Numbered from the stretch's first letter, positions 1-5,321 are shown. The stretch: 6,202 bases of DNA from an uncultured Eubacteriales bacterium (GCA_944353735.1 CALVPU010000157.1:1-6202); one strand, 5' to 3'. Made by a program: numbers and translations. The notes: generated by a model from the sequence alone, not told the origin.

Positions 1-131
1 GCTTGCCGCCGCGATTCGCCGGGACACATGCCTTTGACGCGAGCAGCGCGCTCAAACGGGGCGTTGCCGCGCTTGGAGCAAAGCGCGCCTTTGCGCGGCG
101 CTCGATCGCATTCGGCTCCGTCAGCGGAAAA
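1..131. other. Left-edge stretch without a supported gene
   Basis: No frame here carries a convincing gene. One plus-strand frame opens at base 2 and stops at 35-37 after eleven codons (LAAAIRRDTCL), so it could be the last residues of a gene entering from the left, but that is too short to judge. A small stem, GCAAAG (78-83) with CTTTGC (89-94) around the loop CGCGC, lies just downstream of the minus-strand Nudix gene. It has no T-run after it on either strand, so I do not call it a terminator. Confidence 0.4.
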
Positions 132-695
132 TCACCATGCCTGTGCGCGCAGCTTGTCGTTGAGCTTCTGATAGACCACGCGCATGTCCGCTTCGGCGCT
201 GGCGCGCACGGCGTCGTCGAGCGGGAACCATCGCACGGCGCTGTTTTCGTCCGGCTTGACGGCGATCGGCTGACGGTCGTCGCCCTCGAGCAGGTACGTC
301 ACGTTCAGGTGCAGGTGCGCGACGACGAAGCGACCGCGCTTCCAGTGCGGGGGAACGGGCAGAATTTCCAGCGAAAACGGCGCTCGCGTCACCGGCTGGA
401 TGCGCTGCAGGGACGTCTCTTCGCGCGCTTCGCGCAGGGCGACCGCGAGCAGGTCGGCGTCGCCGTCGGCATGTCCGCCCGTCCACGACCAGCTCTGGTA
501 GATGTTGTGAAAGGCGAGCAGCGCCCGCGTGCGGTCGCGGTTGACGATCCACGATGAGGCGCTAAAGTGGGCGATTTCGTTTTCGCGCAGCAGGATGTCG
601 TCGAACGCGCGCGCGTACTGGCGCATCATGCGCAGGTCCTGCCGCTCCTGCTCGCAGTCCGGACGGCAGGCGTCGAGTATGGATTCGATCTGCAT
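132..695 (-). CDS. Nudix hydrolase with a degenerate Nudix box
   Basis: Predicted 187-residue cytosolic Nudix-fold protein. Members of this superfamily hydrolyse nucleoside diphosphates linked to another group, using a metal held by the REuxEE helix. Here the box runs from G74 to L96: G74, then A80 where the consensus has glutamate, then R88-E89, E92-E93, and S95 where the consensus has glycine. The metal-binding glutamates E89, E92 and E93 are kept, so catalysis is plausible. The WTGGHADGD stretch (71-79) is, from memory, typical of a Firmicute subfamily of unknown substrate. Residues 1-45 form a helical N-terminal extension with no recognised domain. The frame extends upstream to 743, but the ATG at 695 is chosen because GGAGGTGA lies five bases before it and the TATAAT box falls inside the longer version. 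It is divergent from the DegV operon. Family assignment is firm; the substrate is unknown. Confidence 0.88.
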   Translation of the reverse strand: MQIESILDACRPDCEQERQDLRMMRQYARAFDDILLRENEIAHFSASSWIVNRDRTRALLAFHNIYQSWSWTGGHADGDADLLAVALREAREETSLQRIQPVTRAPFSLEILPVPPHWKRGRFVVAHLHLNVTYLLEGDDRQPIAVKPDENSAVRWFPLDDAVRASAEADMRVVYQKLNDKLRAQAW

Positions 696-700
696 GGCGG

Positions 701-708
701 TCACCTCC
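701..708 (-). promoter_or_regulatory. Ribosome binding site of the first Nudix gene
   Basis: On the minus strand GGAGGTGA is a near-perfect anti-16S match, five bases before the ATG at 695. It decides the start against an in-frame ATG at 743. Confidence 0.85.
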
Positions 709-714
709 GCGTTT

Positions 715-743
715 ATTATAGCGAATGCGCGCGAAGTTGGCAA
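715..743 (-). promoter_or_regulatory. Sigma-70-type promoter for the first Nudix gene
   Basis: On the minus strand TTGCCA (738-743) is followed after exactly 17 bases by a consensus TATAAT (715-720). Transcription would start near base 708, at the ribosome binding site, giving a very short 5' leader. That tight geometry is a little unusual, but both hexamers and the spacing are excellent. Confidence 0.72.
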
Positions 744-781
744 CAGGACGGCGCGAGTTTGTCAAAAGTTTGTTGAACGAT

Positions 782-810
782 TTGATTTTTGGGGAACGAT
801 GGTGTACAAT
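782..810 (+). promoter_or_regulatory. Sigma-70-type promoter for the DegV lipid operon
   Basis: TTGATT (782-787) and TACAAT (805-810) are separated by 17 bases in a locally T-rich stretch. Transcription would begin near 817 and leave about 33 bases of leader before the DegV start, enough for the AAGGAG ribosome binding site at 835-840. It lies back to back with the minus-strand promoter, with about 38 bases between the two -35 elements. Confidence 0.7.
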
Positions 811-849
811 AGTGTGCATGGGGAATGCGGGACGAAGGAGTGCTTGTCC

Positions 850-1698
850 ATGAAAGTCGCGATTTCCGCGGACAGTACCTGCGACCTTTCGCGGGACCTG
901 ATCGACCGGTACGGCGTCGTCATCGCGCCGCTGTACATCGTGATGAATGGAAAATCCTACCGCGACGGCGTCGATATTGTGCCGGACGACCTGTTCGCCA
1001 ACGTCGCGCGCGGCGGCAGGATCGCCTCGACCTCGGCGGTCAACATCGAGGAATACCGCAAGCTGTTCGTGCAGCTGCGCGCGCAGTGCGACGGCGTGGT
1101 GCACTTTACGATCAGCAGCGAAATGTCGTCGTGCTGGCAGAACGCCCGCACGGCGGCTGCTGGGCTGGGCGGCGTGTTCGTGGTCGACAGCCGCAGCCTG
1201 TCCACGGGCATCGGGCAGCTGGTGCTGGACGCGGTCGAAATGGCGCGCGGCGGCATGAGCGCGGCGGAGATCTTCCGCGCCGTAGAGGAGAAGAAGCGCC
1301 TGCTGGACGTCAGCTTTGTCGTCGATACGCTGGACTACCTGCGTATGGGCGGACGCTGCAGCGCGCTGGCGGCGCTGGGCGCCAACCTGCTCGCCCTCAA
1401 GCCGTGCATCGAGGTGCGCGACGGAACGATGGGCGTGGGGAAAAAGTACCGCGGCAAGCTGGAGCGCTGCCTGACGCGCTATGTCGACGACCGGCTCGCC
1501 AACCCCGACACGGTCGACGACCGCCGCGTGTTCATTACCGATTCCGGCGTCTCCGACGCGGTCTACGAGACGGTGCGCGCCGAGGTGCTCGCGCGGGTGC
1601 CGTTCCGGGAAGTGCTGCACACGCGCGCGGGCTGCACCATCTCCAACCACTGCGGGCCGAACTGCCTGGGCATTCTCTTTTACCGGAAGCAGGCCTAG
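850..1698 (+). CDS. DegV family fatty-acid-binding protein
   Basis: Predicted 282-residue cytosolic protein, the usual DegV length. DegV/FakB proteins bind one long-chain fatty acid between two domains; FakB types present it to the kinase FakA, which makes acyl-phosphate for phospholipid synthesis. Family signatures are the N-terminal DSTCDLS (8-14), STSAVNIEEY (60-69) with the T61-S62 pair, and SSEMSSCWQNA (89-99), where S93 aligns with the carboxylate-binding serine. Also seen are VDSRSLSTG (112-120), DTLDYLRMGGR (159-169) and the C-terminal HCGPNCLGILF (267-277), whose histidine matches the conserved one in this family. The frame is open back to 529, but the ATG at 850 follows AAGGAG with a nine-base gap and begins exactly where DegV proteins begin. 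It is the first gene of the lipid operon, 69 bases before the fusion. No FakA partner is in the window. The protein has nine cysteines, three of them at 262, 268 and 272. Fatty-acid binding is family knowledge; the ligand is not shown. Confidence 0.93.
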   Translation: MKVAISADSTCDLSRDLIDRYGVVIAPLYIVMNGKSYRDGVDIVPDDLFANVARGGRIASTSAVNIEEYRKLFVQLRAQCDGVVHFTISSEMSSCWQNARTAAAGLGGVFVVDSRSLSTGIGQLVLDAVEMARGGMSAAEIFRAVEEKKRLLDVSFVVDTLDYLRMGGRCSALAALGANLLALKPCIEVRDGTMGVGKKYRGKLERCLTRYVDDRLANPDTVDDRRVFITDSGVSDAVYETVRAEVLARVPFREVLHTRAGCTISNHCGPNCLGILFYRKQA

Positions 1699-1714
1699 AG
1701 AAGGCGCGCTTTTC

Positions 1715-1733
1715 CGGCGCCCCGCGGGCGCCG
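1715..1733 (+). repeat. GC-rich hairpin between DegV and the fusion gene
   Basis: CGGCGCC (1715-1721) and GGCGCCG (1727-1733) form a perfect seven-base-pair stem with a five-base loop. There is no T-run after it, so it is not a standard terminator. It could stabilise the upstream message or tune relative expression within the operon. GC-rich DNA makes such stems by chance fairly often. Confidence 0.5.
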
Positions 1734-1767
1734 CGCGACAGGATACGAGAAGGATAAGGATGCAATT

Positions 1768-2928
1768 ATGCAGTCGAACAGATATGAAAACCGCATCGTG
1801 ACCCTCCCGAACGCGCTCAGCTTGCTGCGGATTTTGATGATCCCGGTCTTTGTCTGGCTTTACTGCGCCAAGAAGGCGTACCACTGGTCGGCGGCGGTCG
1901 TGGTCGCCACGGGGCTGACCGACGTGCTCGACGGCCTGCTGGCGCGCAGGCTGCACATGGAGAGCAATCTGGGCCGCGTGCTCGACCCGCTGGCGGACAA
2001 GCTGGCGCAGGCGGCGCTGTGTCTGGTGATGATGCTGCGCTTTCCGGTGATGCTCTGGGTGCTGGTGTTTCTGGCAGTCAAGGAAGCGGCGCTGGTGGGG
2101 CTGGGATACGCCTACATGAAGCGCACGGGCATCATTTCCGGCGCGCACTGGTACGGCAAGGCGAGCTCGGTGGTGCTGTACGCGACGATGGTCGCGCTGA
2201 TGCTCAGCCCGGACGTCTCGGCGTATTCCGCGAACGTGCTCATCGCGCTGCTGGTGGCGACGCACGCCGTGTCGCTCATGCTGTACGCGGTGTTCTATAT
2301 CCGCGCGCTGCGCAACCCCGCGCACGTGCCCGGAGCGGCGATGCGCCCGATCGACTGGCAGGTCATGGTGATGTACCTGCTGCTGATGCTGTCGTTCTTT
2401 CTGCTGATGTTCACGTCGGGGGAATCGTTCCTGCGCGACGTGCTGCCCAAGCCGCTGTACCTGTTCTTGCGCTTCGCGTCGATCGTGGGCACGCTGGGCG
2501 TGCCGGCGTTTTTCCTCGGCGAAAAGCTGCCGCGCCGCTGGTTCCATCCCGACCGCTTTCCCTTCCGCAGCTTCCGCTGGGAGCATGACGGCAAGGTCTA
2601 CGAGAAGATCGGCATCCAGTGGTGGAAGAACCGCACGCCGGACATGAGCAAGTACATCCGCCGTGCCTTTCCCAAGCAGGGCAACCTGCTGCGCAATCCG
2701 GACCACCTGCGCAAGCTGGTGGTGGAGACGTGCTCGGCTGAGTTTGTCCATTGGGTGTTGATCCTGCTCAGCCCGCTGTTCGCCATTCTCATGGACGAGC
2801 TGGGCGTGCTGGCGATGGTGCTGTACATCGTCGGCAACCTGATCTCACTGGTCATCCAGCGCTACAACCGACCGAGAATCATGAAGATCATCCAGAGGAT
2901 TGAGAAGAGAAAATGCGCAGACTGCTGA
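1768..2928 (+). CDS. Fusion: CDP-alcohol phosphatidyltransferase + CrtO-like acyltransferase
   Basis: Predicted 386-residue multi-spanning membrane protein with two parts. Residues 1 to about 190 are a complete CDP-alcohol phosphatidyltransferase, PgsA-like at the start (LPNALSLLRI, 13-22). The catalytic signature D-x2-DG-x2-AR-x8-G-x3-D-x3-D is intact, with D52, D55, D73 and D77. This family swaps the CMP of CDP-diacylglycerol for an alcohol. From about 195 there are two more hydrophobic segments (198-215, 229-250). A region then resembles CrtO, the glycosyl-4,4'-diaponeurosporenoate acyltransferase of staphyloxanthin synthesis: VYEKIGIQWWKNRTPD (277-292), ETCSAEFVHW (320-329) and IQRYNRPR (363-370). 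A normal PgsA is about 180-200 residues and CrtO about 165, so the length equals the sum of both. The ATG at 1768 follows AAGGA (1756-1760) by seven bases. No carotenoid genes are nearby, so the acyl acceptor is more likely a glycolipid or similar (inference). Both domain calls are firm; the joint function is unknown. Confidence 0.87.
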   Translation: MQSNRYENRIVTLPNALSLLRILMIPVFVWLYCAKKAYHWSAAVVVATGLTDVLDGLLARRLHMESNLGRVLDPLADKLAQAALCLVMMLRFPVMLWVLVFLAVKEAALVGLGYAYMKRTGIISGAHWYGKASSVVLYATMVALMLSPDVSAYSANVLIALLVATHAVSLMLYAVFYIRALRNPAHVPGAAMRPIDWQVMVMYLLLMLSFFLLMFTSGESFLRDVLPKPLYLFLRFASIVGTLGVPAFFLGEKLPRRWFHPDRFPFRSFRWEHDGKVYEKIGIQWWKNRTPDMSKYIRRAFPKQGNLLRNPDHLRKLVVETCSAEFVHWVLILLSPLFAILMDELGVLAMVLYIVGNLISLVIQRYNRPRIMKIIQRIEKRKCADC

Positions 2929-4031
2929 TTCTTACCGCCGTGTATACCGGTCATGGTCACAAGAGCATCTCCGACGCCCTGATGGAGCGCCTGAAGGCGT
3001 ATCCGGACATCGAGGTGCGCGCAATCGACGGCTTCGACCTGATGACGAAGGTGCAGAAGGTCTGTGCCGAAAAGACCTACGGCCCCATCACCCGCCTGCC
3101 CAAGCAGGCGTGGGCGTTCAACTACGCTGCCGGCATGGCACTGCGCCAGCCCGTGCAGCGCGCCGTAGCGATGATGATCCGCCACCGCTTCGAGGAGTTG
3201 ATCCGCGAATTCCGGCCCGACTGCATCCTTTCGGTGCATCCGGTCTTTCTGGGCAGCATCATCGACCTGCTCGAGGAGATGAATCTGCCGATCCCGCTCG
3301 TCGCACACGAGGCGGACCTGATCGACATCGCCGACTACTGGTTCGATCCGCGCATCACGCTGGTGCTCGCGCCTTCACAGGAGGCGTACGATTGCACCAT
3401 CGCCCACGGCGTCGATCCCGCGCGCGTGCGCAGGGTCGGCTTCCCGGTGCGCAGCCGCTTCATGAACATCGCGCCCGCTGCGCCGAAACCCGCCGGACAG
3501 CCGCTGACCATCACCATCATGAGCGGCTCGGAGGGGTCGGGTACGGTGCGCGCCGTGGCGCGCGAATTGCTCGCCGGCACGGACGCGCAGGTCAACGTCA
3601 TCTGCGGGCGCAACAAGGCGCTGCGCAAGAAGCTGCGCAACGCGCTGGGCAAGCGCTATCACGGCAGGCTCAACGCCATGGGCTTTGTCGACGACATCCA
3701 GCTCGTCATGCGCGACAGCGACCTGCTGGTGATGCGCGCCAGCCCGAACAGCGTCATGGAGGCGGTGGCACTGAACAAGCCGGTGATCCTCTTCGGTCAG
3801 CTTGCGGGGCAGGAGCTGCACAACCCGCAGATGCTCGCCGCGCACGGCCTGGCGGAATACTGTCCGGTGCCGGCGCAGCTGCCCGCGTGCGTCGCGCGCC
3901 TGACGGCAAACGGCGGCGAAGGCATCGAGCGCATGCGCGCCAGCCAGCGCGCCTATGCGCCCGGCGATGCCGCCGCAGACACCGCCAAACTGCTCAGCGA
4001 CTACATTCGCGGCTTGGATGCGCGGGATTGA
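2913..4031 (+). CDS. MGDG-synthase/UgtP-like glycolipid glycosyltransferase
   Basis: Predicted 372-residue GT-B fold enzyme of the MGDG synthase / processive diacylglycerol glucosyltransferase type (GT28 clan), acting at the inner face of the membrane and moving a sugar from a UDP-sugar to a lipid. The N-terminal acceptor domain shows YTGHGHKSISDAL (11-23), the family's glycine-histidine loop, then SVHPVFLG (107-114), and VGFPVRSRF (175-183) at the domain hinge. The C-terminal donor domain shows SGSEGSG (204-210), NVICGRNKALRKKL (228-241), GFVDDI (257-262) and GQELHN (299-304). The usual donor-loop KPGG-x-T-x-x-E is replaced by RASPNSVME (275-283), keeping the glutamate. I recall a similar form in other Clostridia, so this may be a subfamily with a different donor or acceptor. 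The start overlaps the fusion gene by 16 bases and has only a weak AGAGGA or GAGAAGAG site, suggesting translational coupling. Length is typical. Sugar and acceptor are unknown. Confidence 0.9.
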   Translation: MRRLLILTAVYTGHGHKSISDALMERLKAYPDIEVRAIDGFDLMTKVQKVCAEKTYGPITRLPKQAWAFNYAAGMALRQPVQRAVAMMIRHRFEELIREFRPDCILSVHPVFLGSIIDLLEEMNLPIPLVAHEADLIDIADYWFDPRITLVLAPSQEAYDCTIAHGVDPARVRRVGFPVRSRFMNIAPAAPKPAGQPLTITIMSGSEGSGTVRAVARELLAGTDAQVNVICGRNKALRKKLRNALGKRYHGRLNAMGFVDDIQLVMRDSDLLVMRASPNSVMEAVALNKPVILFGQLAGQELHNPQMLAAHGLAEYCPVPAQLPACVARLTANGGEGIERMRASQRAYAPGDAAADTAKLLSDYIRGLDARD

Positions 4032-4230
4032 AGCCGTTGCGCGCGCCGGCGCCCGGAAAAGGGAAACCCCGAGGCCCGGATGCCGGCAAGTCGAGCAGAC
4101 TAGCGGCGCGTTGAAAACGCCCGCCAGTCGAAAATACAAGCGCAACAGACGAAAAACGCAAACATCACGCCGATTTATTTGCTGCCTGAATTTGTCAATT
4201 GAAAGCAAACGCACAAAGAGCAAATCAGGG
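4032..4230 (+). other. 3' region of the lipid operon: GC-rich stems, then an A-rich tract
   Basis: This 199-base stretch has no supported gene. The first 100 bases are GC-rich and able to fold: GCCGGC occurs at 4045-4050 and 4082-4087 around a GGGAAACCC stem (4061-4069), followed by the long hairpin at 4098-4129. From about 4130 the composition changes to A-rich and clearly lower GC. CCTGAATTTG (4185-4194) can pair with CAAATCAGG (4221-4229) with one bulge, directly before the terminator. I compared it by memory with common riboswitch cores and RNA genes and recognised none. It may be the 3' untranslated region or the body of a small RNA. Confidence 0.45.
4098..4129 (+). repeat. Long imperfect hairpin after the glycosyltransferase
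   Basis: GACT plus GCGG and GCGTT pair with AACGC, CCGC and AGTC around a GAA loop. This gives about 13 base pairs with one bulged C and one A-C mismatch. It is followed by GAAAATAC rather than T residues, so on the plus strand it is not a canonical terminator. It may protect the 3' end of the operon message or be part of a structured RNA. Confidence 0.5.
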
Positions 4231-4265
4231 AAAGCCCCGTTCAGTTCGAAACTGGAGGGGCTTTT
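4231..4265 (+). terminator. Rho-independent terminator, plus strand
   Basis: AAAGCCCC (4231-4238) pairs with GGGGCTTT (4257-4264). Inside, CAGTT (4242-4246) pairs with AACTG (4250-4254) across a CGA loop, making a long stem with a small bulge. TTTT (4262-4265) closes it, a short tail. The opposite strand would continue CTTTCCC, so the plus direction fits better. It probably ends the DegV-fusion-glycosyltransferase transcript about 200 bases after the last stop, or a separate small RNA. Confidence 0.72.
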
Positions 4266-4434
4266 GTAGTCCAAAGAAGCACAATGGCGTTTGTTCTTGA
4301 GGAAAGACATAGGAACCTCGAAGCGCAGAAATGCCCCTCGCATTGACCAGGTCAAAGTCGAGGAAAAACGCTTTCCTTTATCCAGCCATTGGGTGCCTTT
4401 TTGCGTGGCTGCCTTTCTGCGTCTCGATCAGTAC
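4266..4434. other. Convergent spacer without a supported gene
   Basis: There is no gene with a ribosome binding site or recognisable product. It contains an inverted repeat, TTGACC-A-GGTCAA (4343-4355), which can be enclosed by CCTCG (4336-4340) and CGAGG (4359-4363). It also holds a 13-base imperfect direct repeat, TGCCTTTTTGCGT (4394-4406) and TGCCTTTCTGCGT (4410-4422), one mismatch apart and 16 bases in register. A short plus-strand frame beginning at 4331 has no ribosome binding site and runs through the downstream hairpin, so I leave it out. Confidence 0.5.
4343..4355. repeat. Perfect 13-base inverted repeat TTGACCAGGTCAA
   Basis: Six-base arms are symmetric about a single central A. 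The geometry resembles a dimeric repressor site, but there is no promoter or gene start close by. It can equally be the upper part of a larger hairpin flanked by CCTCG and CGAGG. A chance origin is possible. Confidence 0.4.
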
Positions 4435-4475
4435 ACTAAACGCAGCCCTCGATCCACTCGCGATCGGGGGCTGCG
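4432..4475 (-). terminator. Probable terminator of the minus-strand operon
   Basis: CGCAGCCC (4441-4448) pairs with GGGCTGCG (4468-4475), and the stem continues inward through TCGATC / GATCGG to 14 base pairs with a seven-base loop. On the minus strand it is followed by TTTAGTGT, and on the plus strand by CTTTGC, so the T-run is weak either way. Its place, about 74 bases after the Dabb stop codon between convergent operons, favours a minus-strand role. It might act in both directions. Confidence 0.6.
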
Positions 4476-4548
4476 CTTTGCGCCGGCGCGCGCTGCGCAA
4501 GGAAGGTCCGCCGAACCCTCTGCGCGGCGCGATGTCCAGGAAAAGATC

Positions 4549-4836
4549 TCAGAACTCGTAGTCGCAGGCGACGGAGGCACAGCGCACCTCGTGCATGCGC
4601 TTCTTCACTGGCATGTGCACCGGATGAGTCTGGTAGGCGTCGAACGACGCGCGGTCCTCAAACACGGTGATCAGCGCCAAGTCGTAGCTTCGCTCGCTGC
4701 CGAGGAAGTCCGCGCCCGCCTCCAAATCGGTCATGCCCTCGATCTTGCCCTTCATGCCGTAAAAGTTCTTCACCAGCTGGGGAATCTCGCTCTTGTACTC
4801 ATCCTTGATCTTGAACAGTACGATGTGACGAATCAT
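4549..4836 (-). CDS. Dabb (stress-responsive A/B barrel) domain protein
   Basis: Predicted 95-residue protein, the usual length of a single Dabb domain. Dabb proteins form a dimeric alpha-beta barrel related to the ABM/EthD fold; bacterial roles are mostly unknown. Signatures are the opening MIRHIVLFKIKDE (1-13), YDLALITVFED (51-61), FDAYQTHPVHMPV (65-77) with the characteristic Y-x2-HP-xH, and the closing ACDYEF strand (90-95). Starts at 4881 and 4845 are possible, but the ATG at 4836 matches the family start and has AGAGG (4846-4850) nine bases upstream; for 4845 the same motif would touch the ATG. The first 38 bases lie inside the end of the upstream Nudix gene, so translation is probably coupled. 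It is the last gene of the minus-strand operon. Family call is firm; the role is unknown. Confidence 0.88.
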   Translation of the reverse strand: MIRHIVLFKIKDEYKSEIPQLVKNFYGMKGKIEGMTDLEAGADFLGSERSYDLALITVFEDRASFDAYQTHPVHMPVKKRMHEVRCASVACDYEF

Positions 4837-5314
4837 GTTCCTCATCCTCTCTTCGCGTTGCGTAGAATGTATAGGGACCATAGCGAAGCGTGCCGTCGTA
4901 ATCGGTCCGCGCGAGCATCCCGCCGCCGGCGGCGCGGGCGATCAGCTTGCGGGACAGGTCGGGCACGTCGCTGCGGGAAAGCGCTTCGGAGGCGTCGATC
5001 CAGACGGCCTCGCTGTTCTCATCGCCGTCGCTGCGCGCCGTTCCGGAAACATAGCGCGCGCGAAAGGCGACATACCAGTCCTTCTGATTAAAGCGAATGC
5101 CGATCACGCCTTCCGGCTCGACGGACACGCCGGTCTCCTCCATCAGTTCGCGGCGCACGGCGTCCTCGGGCGATTCGCCCTCGAGCACGTAGCCGCCGGG
5201 AATCACCAGCTGTCCCCGGCGCACGCCGTAGGTGTGGCGCACCAGCAGCACCTTGCCTTCGCGCAGCACCACGCCGGCGACCGACCGGTCCCAACGGGTG
5301 TGTTCCTGCCGCAC
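4799..5314 (-). CDS. Nudix hydrolase with canonical Nudix box
   Basis: Predicted 171-residue cytosolic Nudix hydrolase, expected to cleave a nucleoside diphosphate derivative. The box is a perfect G-x5-E-x7-REu-x-EE-x-Gu: G41, E47, R55-E56, E59-E60, G62-V63, preceded by QLVIPGG (35-41). The N-terminal strand SVAGVVLREGKVLLVRH (11-27) is typical. The segment after about 130 is a hydrophilic tail with no recognised motif. The start is GTG at 5314, chosen because GGAGGAGG (5322-5329) lies seven bases upstream. The coding end overlaps the Dabb gene by 38 bases, and the esterase stop is 42 bases before this start, so the three genes form a tight operon. It is not closely similar to the Nudix protein at the left end of the window, whose box is degenerate. 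Substrate unknown. Confidence 0.92.
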   Translation of the reverse strand: MRQEHTRWDRSVAGVVLREGKVLLVRHTYGVRRGQLVIPGGYVLEGESPEDAVRRELMEETGVSVEPEGVIGIRFNQKDWYVAFRARYVSGTARSDGDENSEAVWIDASEALSRSDVPDLSRKLIARAAGGGMLARTDYDGTLRYGPYTFYATRREDEEHDSSHRTVQDQG

Positions 5315-5321
5315 GTTCTCC

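Noticed and set aside
3..557. A 184-codon plus-strand frame at the left edge
   Set aside because: Mostly antisense to the Nudix gene, whose motifs and promoter are clear; no product recognised.
760..765. A second TTGACA on the minus strand upstream of the Nudix promoter
   Set aside because: Nothing like a -10 box at the right distance; the TTGCCA at 738-743 pairs correctly with TATAAT.
562..2751. A very long minus-strand open frame (about 729 codons) opposite DegV and the fusion gene
   Set aside because: Its translation is rich in His, Arg, Gln and Val in the way expected for the antisense of GC-rich genes, it matches no family I know, and it covers two well-supported plus-strand genes and both promoters.
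2900..4114. A 404-codon plus-strand frame over the glycosyltransferase
   Set aside because: It is an Arg/Ala/Gly-rich frame shadow; the frame starting at 2913 has all the glycosyltransferase motifs.
4055..4130. Possible riboswitch (the GGGAAACCCC stretch recalls part of a cobalamin element)
   Set aside because: The remaining conserved boxes are absent and the position is after, not before, a gene on the same strand.
4193..4198. A consensus TTGACA on the minus strand, inside the intergenic region
   Set aside because: No acceptable -10 hexamer at 16-18 bases; a transcript from it would only run antisense to the glycosyltransferase.
3375..4355. A 326-codon minus-strand frame covering the end of the glycosyltransferase and the intergenic region
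   Set aside because: No ribosome binding site, no recognisable motif, and it runs through the terminator hairpin and antisense to a clear gene.
4331..4561. A 76-codon plus-strand frame in the convergent spacer with a short hydrophobic stretch
   Set aside because: No ribosome binding site, no family, and it contains the stem at 4441-4475.
4291..5091. A 266-codon plus-strand frame across the spacer and the Dabb and Nudix genes
   Set aside because: It is antisense to two recognised genes and its residues are low-complexity Arg/His/Ala; no start signal.
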